Assembly (NCBI GenBank): GCA_002292945.1
Contig: DBCG01000077.1
Span: forward strand, 8,900 to 19,034
Direction: 5' to 3'
Length of the DNA stretch: 10,135 bases
DNA from: Proteobacteria bacterium UBA964
Lineage (GTDB): Bacteria > Pseudomonadota > Gammaproteobacteria > Steroidobacterales > Steroidobacteraceae
Shown here: in pieces, positions 5,184 through 10,135 of the stretch
Layout of the letters: each line of letters starts with the position of its first letter
How positions within the stretch are numbered: position 1 is the stretch's first letter
Notes under the pieces: generated by a model
Databases searched by the model: none
Seen by the model: the letters and a program-made list of their open reading frames with translations, nothing else
Told to the model about the DNA's origin: nothing
Program-made: the position numbers and the translations under genes

Positions 5184-6284
5184 GAACGCCTGCAGCACCG
5201 CATCGCCCATCTGTCGGGTGCTCAGCACCGCCGGCCTGCCGGCGACGCCAGGGGCAGGGGGAGCGTCCGACGCGCCGTTATCGGCGCTACCAGCGATGTC
5301 CGCGGTCCGTGCGCCGTCAGTGATCGCGGCTCGTACCGCCGATTCGACCCGCAACGCCTCGGCTTCCAGACCGAGCGAATGCCGCAGCAGCAGTGCCACG
5401 CTGAGCAACGTGCCGCAGGGGTTCGCGATGCCGCGCCCCGCGATGTCGGGCGCCGACCCATGGATGGGTTCGTACAAGCCGCGCCGGCCGTCGCCGAGCG
5501 CCGCCGAGGGCAGCACACCGAGCGAGCCCGCCAGCATCGAGGCCTCGTCGGTGAGGATGTCGCCGAACAGGTTCTCGGTGAGCACGACATCGAAGTCGCG
5601 TGGACGACGCAGCAGATGCATCGCCGCGGAGTCCACCAGCATGTGCTCCAGCGCCACGCCCGGGAATTCGTCGCGGATCACCCGGGTGCTGACCTCGCGC
5701 CACAGCCGCGAGGTCTCGAGCACGTTCGACTTGTCCACCTGGGTGATCTTGCCGCGCCGTCCCTCGGCGAGGCGCCCGGCCACGCGCGTGACGCGCTCGA
5801 CCTCAGCCACCGAATAGGCGCACTCGTCGAACGCCGTCGTGCCCTCGCGCCACTTGCGGCCGAAGTAGATACCGCCGGTGAGTTCCCGCACGAACAGCAG
5901 GTCGATGCCCTCGAGCAGTTCCGCCTTGAGCGGTGAGGCTTCGCGTAGCGCCGGCAGCACGGTGATCGGACGCAGGTTGGCGTAGACGCCGAGTTCGGAG
6001 CGCAGCCGCAACAAGGCGGGTTCCGGACGCACCGGCGCCGCCGGACCCCACTTCGGACCGCCGATGGCGCCGAGCAGCACCGCGTCTGCTGCGAGACATC
6101 CGGCCAAGGTGTGCGGCGGCAGGCCATCGCCATGCGCGTCGATGGCGGCCCCGCCGAACGGAAACTCATGGAGCGTGAAATCGTGACCGCCCGCGGCCGC
6201 GACGGCGTGCAGCATCCGCAGCCCTTCGGCGACGACCTCAGGTCCGATGCCGTCGCCCCCGAGCACAGCGATCAGTGCCTTCAT
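5169..6284 (-). CDS. leuB: 3-Isopropylmalate dehydrogenase
   Basis: LeuB oxidises 3-isopropylmalate with NAD+ and a divalent metal, giving the product that loses CO2 to 2-ketoisocaproate in leucine synthesis. The 371-residue protein starts MKALIAVLGGDGIGPEV. Visible blocks are LGAIGGPKWG (71-80), LGVYANLRP (98-106), VRELTGGIYFG (132-142), ITQVDKSNVLE (180-190, with catalytic lysine K185), VDSAAMHLL (217-225), ENLFGDILTDEASMLAGSLG (237-256, metal-binding aspartates) and YEPIHGSAPDIAG (271-283, NAD site). A Gly/Ala/Pro-rich insertion of about 18 residues lies between RTADIA (326-331) and LSTRQMGDAV (354-363), where E. coli LeuB has only a few. The ATG at 6284 is 9 bases after the leuD stop. It is the last gene of the leu cluster and converges on metB. 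Confidence 0.96.
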   Translation of the reverse strand: MKALIAVLGGDGIGPEVVAEGLRMLHAVAAAGGHDFTLHEFPFGGAAIDAHGDGLPPHTLAGCLAADAVLLGAIGGPKWGPAAPVRPEPALLRLRSELGVYANLRPITVLPALREASPLKAELLEGIDLLFVRELTGGIYFGRKWREGTTAFDECAYSVAEVERVTRVAGRLAEGRRGKITQVDKSNVLETSRLWREVSTRVIRDEFPGVALEHMLVDSAAMHLLRRPRDFDVVLTENLFGDILTDEASMLAGSLGVLPSAALGDGRRGLYEPIHGSAPDIAGRGIANPCGTLLSVALLLRHSLGLEAEALRVESAVRAAITDGARTADIAGSADNGASDAPPAPGVAGRPAVLSTRQMGDAVLQAFAALS

Positions 6285-6293
6285 GGGTGACGC

Positions 6294-6887
6294 TCAAGCG
6301 CTCCGGCGCGCATCAGGCGCGGCGGATTCATGAGCCGAGATCGCGGCATCCTGCGACAACAGAAAACCGAGTTCATCCACGCCGTTCAGCAGGCAATATC
6401 GCGAGAACGCCTCGATGGGAAAGGGCGTGGGGTCCCGTCCGTCTATCCGCAACTGCGCTTCCGCGAGGTCGATCTCGACCTCGGCTCCGGGATTCGCGAG
6501 CAGCCACGCGTGCGTGGCCTCGTCGACAACCACCGGCAGCAGACCGTTCTTCAATGAATTATTCCGGAAGATGTCCGCGATCTCGGTGCTGACGACCGCC
6601 TGGAAGCCGAAGTCGACCAGCGCCCAAGGGGCGTGTTCGCGTGACGAGCCGCAACCGATGTTCCGACCGGCCACGAGGACCCGGCAACCGGCCGCTTCGG
6701 GGCGGTTGAGGATGAAGTCGGGCTTCGCATGACCCTCGGCGTCATAGCGCCAATCGGCGAACAACGAGGCACCGAGACCTTCCTTGACGGTGGTGGTGAG
6801 GAATCGCGCAGGGATGATCTGGTCGGTGTCGATGTTCGTCGACGGCATGACGACAGTGCGGGAACGGATGACGGTGATCGGATTCAT
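6294..6887 (-). CDS. leuD: 3-Isopropylmalate dehydratase, small subunit
   Basis: LeuD is the swivelling small subunit of isopropylmalate isomerase; with LeuC it converts 2-isopropylmalate to 3-isopropylmalate. The 197-residue length is normal for the proteobacterial form. Characteristic segments are VMPSTNIDTDQIIPARFL (13-30), the substrate-binding block GRNIGCGSSREHAPWAL, then FGFQAVVSTEIADIFRNNSLKNGLLPV. Most homologues have GRNFGCGSSREHAPWAL, so Ile for Phe is a mild variant. The ATG at 6887 overlaps the leuC stop by ATGA, which suggests coupled synthesis of the two subunits. A longer in-frame reading to 7085 would add 66 residues within leuC and is rejected. leuB follows after 9 bases. 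Confidence 0.96.
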   Translation of the reverse strand: MNPITVIRSRTVVMPSTNIDTDQIIPARFLTTTVKEGLGASLFADWRYDAEGHAKPDFILNRPEAAGCRVLVAGRNIGCGSSREHAPWALVDFGFQAVVSTEIADIFRNNSLKNGLLPVVVDEATHAWLLANPGAEVEIDLAEAQLRIDGRDPTPFPIEAFSRYCLLNGVDELGFLLSQDAAISAHESAAPDARRSA

Positions 6888-8290
6888 GACAGGAACTCTC
6901 GCGGGTCGGTGACGCGTCCGCGGATGGCGGAGGCCGCCGCGGTTTCGGGGCTGGCGAGCAGCGTGCGGGCGCCGACGCCTTGACGACCCTCGAAGTTGCG
7001 GTTGCTCGTGCTGATCGCATACTCGCCCTTGCCGACCGTGTCGCCGTTCATGCCGAGACACATCGAACAGCCTGACTCGCGCCATTCAGCGCCTGCGGCA
7101 CGGAAGATCTCATCCAGGCCCTCCGCCTCCGCGTCGCGCTTCACGGACTGGGAGCCGGGCACGACCAGCATGTGCACCCCGGCCGCCACCTTCCGGCCGC
7201 GCATGACATTCGCGGCAGCACGCAGGTCGCTGAGCCGGCCGTTGGTGCAACTGCCGACGAACACCACGTTGATCGGCGCATCGCCGATCGGCTCGCCCGG
7301 GACAAGCCCCATGTACTTCATCGCGGCATCGAACACCGGGTCGCCCGCGCGCTTCGGGATGCTACCGCCCACCGGCACCACCATGCCCGGGTTGGTGCCG
7401 TAGGTGACCATGGGCTGGAGCGCGGACGCGTCCAGACGCACCGTCTTGTCGAACACGGCGCCCGGGTCGGAGGGCAGGGCGCGCCAACGCGCGACGGCGG
7501 CATCCCATGCGGCGCCCTGCGGCGCCCGTGGACGCCCACGAAGGTATTCGAAGGTGACCTCGTCCGGCGCGATCATGCCGGCACGCGCACCGGCCTCGAT
7601 CGACATGTTGCAGACGGTCATGCGCTCTTCCATGGAGAGCGCGCGGATCGCTTCGCCGCGGTACTCGATGACATAGCCTGTGCCGCCCGAGACCCCGATC
7701 TGGCCGATCAACGCGAGGATCAGGTCCTTGGCCGTGACCCCTGCAGGAAGTCGACCGTCGACCTCCACCGCAAAGGTGCGAGGCTTTTTCTGCAGCAGGC
7801 ACTGCGTGGCGAGCACATGCCCGACCTCGGTGGTGCCGATGCCGAAGGCGAGGGCGCCGAACGCACCGTGCGTCGAGGTGTGACTGTCGCCGCAGACGAT
7901 GGTCTTCCCCGGCTGCGTGATGCCGAGCTCCGGGCCGATGATGTGGACGATTCCTCGGCGGGCGTCCTGCAGGCCCAGCAGTTCGATGCCGAACTCTGCG
8001 CAGTTCCGCTCGAGCTGCCGGATCTGCTTCGCGGCCGAATCGATGGTGATGGGCGCGCCGCCGAACACCTGCTCGGTGCGCGTCGGGGTCGAGTGGTCCA
8101 TCGTCGCCAGGGTGAGGTCGGGCCGTCGCACCTTCAGGCCCCGTTCGCGCAGGGCGCTGAATGCCTGAGGTGAAGTGACCTCATGCGTCAGGTGCAGATC
8201 GATGAACATCACCGCCGGTGTGTCCGCCGACTGCGGCAGGACCTCGTGGGCGGACCAGACTTTCTCGAACAGCGTGCGGAGCGAGGACAT
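6884..8290 (-). CDS. leuC: 3-Isopropylmalate dehydratase, large subunit
   Basis: LeuC is the [4Fe-4S] catalytic subunit of isopropylmalate isomerase, an aconitase-superfamily enzyme. At 468 residues it is nearly the same length as E. coli LeuC. Visible motifs: MFIDLHLTHEVTSPQAF (28-44), LATMDHSTPT (61-70), CGDSHTSTHGAFGALAFGIG (133-152), VFVGSCTNGRLSDLR (343-357) and ESGCSMCLGMNGD (405-417). The cluster ligands by family knowledge are C348, C408 and C411, all present. STSNRNFEGRQG (427-438) is a conserved substrate-binding stretch. The ATG at 8290 begins one base after the leuA stop (TGA-T-ATG) and GGTGG near the leuA end may serve as ribosome binding site. Its stop overlaps leuD. No residues expected for activity appear missing. 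Confidence 0.97.
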   Translation of the reverse strand: MSSLRTLFEKVWSAHEVLPQSADTPAVMFIDLHLTHEVTSPQAFSALRERGLKVRRPDLTLATMDHSTPTRTEQVFGGAPITIDSAAKQIRQLERNCAEFGIELLGLQDARRGIVHIIGPELGITQPGKTIVCGDSHTSTHGAFGALAFGIGTTEVGHVLATQCLLQKKPRTFAVEVDGRLPAGVTAKDLILALIGQIGVSGGTGYVIEYRGEAIRALSMEERMTVCNMSIEAGARAGMIAPDEVTFEYLRGRPRAPQGAAWDAAVARWRALPSDPGAVFDKTVRLDASALQPMVTYGTNPGMVVPVGGSIPKRAGDPVFDAAMKYMGLVPGEPIGDAPINVVFVGSCTNGRLSDLRAAANVMRGRKVAAGVHMLVVPGSQSVKRDAEAEGLDEIFRAAGAEWRESGCSMCLGMNGDTVGKGEYAISTSNRNFEGRQGVGARTLLASPETAAASAIRGRVTDPREFLS

Positions 8291-8291
8291 A

Positions 8292-9827
8292 TCAGGCCAC
8301 CGCCTGCGCGCGCCGCGACTGCTCGATGCGGTTTATGACCTCGAGGAAGGCGCGCGTCGCGGACTCGACGATATCGGTGGTGGCGCTCGCACCACGGTAG
8401 CTGCGTTGGTTGTACTCGACATACACCACCGCTTCGCCCTGCGCGTCCTCGCCCTCTGACAAGCTCCGCAGCTCGAATTTCTGCAGCTTCGGGTGGATGC
8501 CGGTGGCATCTTCGACGGCCTTGAACGCGGCATCCACCGGACCATCTCCGCGGGCGCTGCGTTCGATACGCGTGCCGTCCGCGTGTGTGAGGGTGATCGT
8601 CGCCTCGCCGTTGCCGCCTTGCGAGGCGGTCCGCAGGGCGGCGAGCGCCCATGGGCCATGATCGCCGCCCTCGGCCCGCAGCACGAGCGCTTCGATGTCA
8701 CCATCGAAAAGCTCTTTCTTCTTGTCGGCCAGGGCCTTGAACTCCTCGAACACGCGCGCGAACTCGGCGTCCTCGAGCGTGAATCCAAGTTCACGGATAC
8801 GTTCGCGCAACGCGTGGCGGCCGCTGTGTTTGCCGAGCACCAGGCTGGAGCGCGCGAGTCCGACATCCTGTGGACGCATGATCTCGTAGGTGCTGGCGTG
8901 CTTGAGCATGCCGTGCTGGTGGATGCCCGACTCATGCGCGAAGGCGTTCTCGCCGACCACCGCCTTGTTGCGTGGGATGGGCATTCCCGTGATGCTCGAG
9001 ACCAAGCGCGAAGCGGGGTAGAGGCGTTCGGTGTGGATTCCGGTGCGGGCGTTGAAGAAGGCTTCGCGGGTCCGCAACGCCATCACGACCTCCTCGAGCG
9101 AACAGTTGCCGGCACGCTCGCCGATGCCGTTGATCGTGCATTCCACCTGCCTCGCGCCGGCCACCACCGCCATCAAGCTGTTGGCGACAGCCATCCCGAG
9201 ATCGTCGTGGCAATGCACCGAGAGCCGCGCACGATCGATGTTGGGAACGTTCTTGCGGAGGTAGCGGAAGAGTTCGGCGAACTCGTGCGGCACGGTGTAG
9301 CCGACCGTATCGGGGATGTTCACCGTCGTCGCACCGGCATCGATCACGGCCTCGACCACCTGGGCGAGGAACTCGAGTTCCGTGCGCGAGGCGTCCTCAG
9401 GCGAGAACTCGACATCGTCACAGAACTCACGGGCGATCCGCACCCCCTCCACTGCATTGCGCAGGATCTCTTCCTTCGCCATGTTGAGTTTGTACTGGCG
9501 ATGGATGGCGCTGGTGGCGAGGAAGACGTGGATGCGGTGCTTGTCGGCATCGCGCAGCGCCCGTGCGGCTTTTTCGATGTCATCCCGGTTGCAGCGCGCG
9601 AGGCCGCAGATGATGGGGCCTTGGACCTCGCGCGCGACCGAGTTGACCGACGCCCAATCCCCCGGCGAGGCGGCCGGAAAGCCGGCCTCGATCACATCCA
9701 CGCCGAGATCGGCTAGCGCCTTCGCCACCCGCAGCTTTTCCGGCTGCGTCATGCTGCACCCCGGCGATTGCTCGCCATCGCGCAGCGTGGTGTCGAAGAT
9801 CATCACTCGGTCGGCTTGGACGGACAT
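8292..9827 (-). CDS. leuA: 2-Isopropylmalate synthase
   Basis: LeuA condenses acetyl-CoA with 2-ketoisovalerate, the committed step of leucine synthesis, and is normally feedback-inhibited by leucine. The 511-residue product has the DRE-TIM metallolyase domain: FDTTLRDGEQSPG (11-23, catalytic R16 and metal-ligand region), IEAGFPAASPGD (46-57), SVHCHDDLGMAVANS (203-217, metal ligands H205 and H207) and NGIGERAGNCSLEEV (233-247). A linker follows with ENAFAHESGIHQHG (293-306). The C-terminal LeuA dimer/allosteric domain spans about 385-505, with VYVEYNQRSYRGASATTDIVE near its end. The ATG at 9827 has GGAG at 8 bases upstream and yields the usual N-terminus; an in-frame ATG at 9884 would reach back into ilvC. 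The gene lies 35 bases after ilvC and 1 base before leuC. Confidence 0.97.
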   Translation of the reverse strand: MSVQADRVMIFDTTLRDGEQSPGCSMTQPEKLRVAKALADLGVDVIEAGFPAASPGDWASVNSVAREVQGPIICGLARCNRDDIEKAARALRDADKHRIHVFLATSAIHRQYKLNMAKEEILRNAVEGVRIAREFCDDVEFSPEDASRTELEFLAQVVEAVIDAGATTVNIPDTVGYTVPHEFAELFRYLRKNVPNIDRARLSVHCHDDLGMAVANSLMAVVAGARQVECTINGIGERAGNCSLEEVVMALRTREAFFNARTGIHTERLYPASRLVSSITGMPIPRNKAVVGENAFAHESGIHQHGMLKHASTYEIMRPQDVGLARSSLVLGKHSGRHALRERIRELGFTLEDAEFARVFEEFKALADKKKELFDGDIEALVLRAEGGDHGPWALAALRTASQGGNGEATITLTHADGTRIERSARGDGPVDAAFKAVEDATGIHPKLQKFELRSLSEGEDAQGEAVVYVEYNQRSYRGASATTDIVESATRAFLEVINRIEQSRRAQAVA

Positions 9828-9862
9828 GCTTCTTGCTCCGGGTTGGCGGGGTCGTGTGGCGA

Positions 9863-10135
9863 TCAACGGCCCTGATCGAGCCAAGGCATACGGGCCCGCA
9901 GTGCGTAGCCGACCTTCTCGATCGGACGATCGAGATCGGCCTTGAGCATCGCTTGATACTTCTTGCGGCCGCTCTTGTTCTCACGGATCCATTGCCGGGC
10001 GAACTTCCCTTGCTGGATCTCCTTGAGGATCTTGCGCATCTCCGCCTTGGTCTGCCGGGTGACGATCCGCGGCCCGCGGGTGAGATCGCCGTACTTGGCG
10101 GTCTCGCTGATGAACTTATGCATCTTCCAGATGCC
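9863..10135 (-). CDS. ilvC: Ketol-acid reductoisomerase, C-terminal fragment (partial, enters from the window edge)
   Basis: Ninety C-terminal residues of IlvC, which isomerises and reduces acetohydroxyacids with NADPH and Mg2+ in isoleucine and valine synthesis. The frame is open to the window edge (GIWKMHKFISETAKYGD), so the ATG at 10123 is internal, not a start. Recognisable end-of-protein features are TAKYGDLTRGPRIV, the helix EMRKILKEIQQGKFARQWI, and the closing VGYALRARMPWL, which fit the knotted C-terminal domain of class I KARI. The TGA at 9865-9863 lies 35 bases before leuA in the same orientation, so co-transcription is likely. The catalytic N-terminal NADPH domain is outside the window. 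Confidence 0.95.
   Translation of the reverse strand, partial: GIWKMHKFISETAKYGDLTRGPRIVTRQTKAEMRKILKEIQQGKFARQWIRENKSGRKKYQAMLKADLDRPIEKVGYALRARMPWLDQGR

Noticed and set aside
4444..5817. Plus-strand frame of 457 codons spanning metB and leuB
   Set aside because: Out-of-frame shadow running through two genuine genes on different strands; composition is Arg/Ser-rich without motifs.
7172..8173. Long plus-strand open frame (333 codons) opposite leuC
   Set aside because: Mirror frame of leuC with biased Arg/His/Asp composition and no start signal or domain.
8493..9716. Long plus-strand open frame (407 codons) opposite leuA
   Set aside because: It lies wholly antisense to a complete, motif-rich leuA. 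Long mirror frames are expected in GC-rich coding DNA, and the translation is rich in Arg, Gly, His and Asp with no recognisable domain.
1..10135. Previously undescribed defence, mobile or biosynthetic system
   Set aside because: All substantial reading frames on the coding strands belong to known amino-acid pathways. No transposase, integrase, repeat array, tRNA or unassigned gene is seen.

Overview
The window is GC-rich bacterial chromosome that is almost entirely amino-acid biosynthesis. Gene content points to a gammaproteobacterium of the Xanthomonadales/Lysobacterales type or a close relative. The reasons are a SAM-I riboswitch in front of a MetX-type acyltransferase plus metB, and a his operon that opens with a TrpR/YerC-family regulator. 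This placement is inference; no marker gene is present.

Layout: (1) Positions 1-2618, minus strand: start of a histidine operon, in transcription order a TrpR/YerC-like regulator, hisG, hisD and the first codons of hisC. Each junction is a 4-base ATGA overlap. (2) Positions 2619-3008: divergent control region. On the his side it holds a trp-operator-like palindrome over the likely his promoter. On the met side it holds a well-formed sigma70 promoter, a complete SAM-I riboswitch and a terminator-like hairpin. (3) Positions 3009-5176, plus strand: metX-like homoserine O-acyltransferase and metB, again joined by ATGA. (4) Positions 5169-10135, minus strand: the end of ilvC, then leuA, leuC, leuD and leuB, tightly packed, converging on metB. 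metB and leuB overlap by 8 bp inside a perfect 22-bp palindrome, so both genes end with the same 15 bases.

How the genes work together: the his genes catalyse the first step (HisG) and the last two oxidations (HisD) of histidine synthesis, probably under the regulator encoded first in the operon. MetX activates homoserine and MetB makes cystathionine from it, with SAM feeding back through the riboswitch. IlvC serves the branched-chain pathway and LeuA, LeuCD and LeuB convert 2-ketoisovalerate to 2-ketoisocaproate, the leucine precursor; no leader or promoter for this operon lies in the window.

No mobile element, CRISPR array, tRNA or rRNA is visible, and I see no unknown gene system. The observations worth a second look are regulatory: the candidate operator of the TrpR-like protein, the riboswitch expression platform, and the palindromic convergent gene end. 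An unusual insertion in LeuB is also noted.
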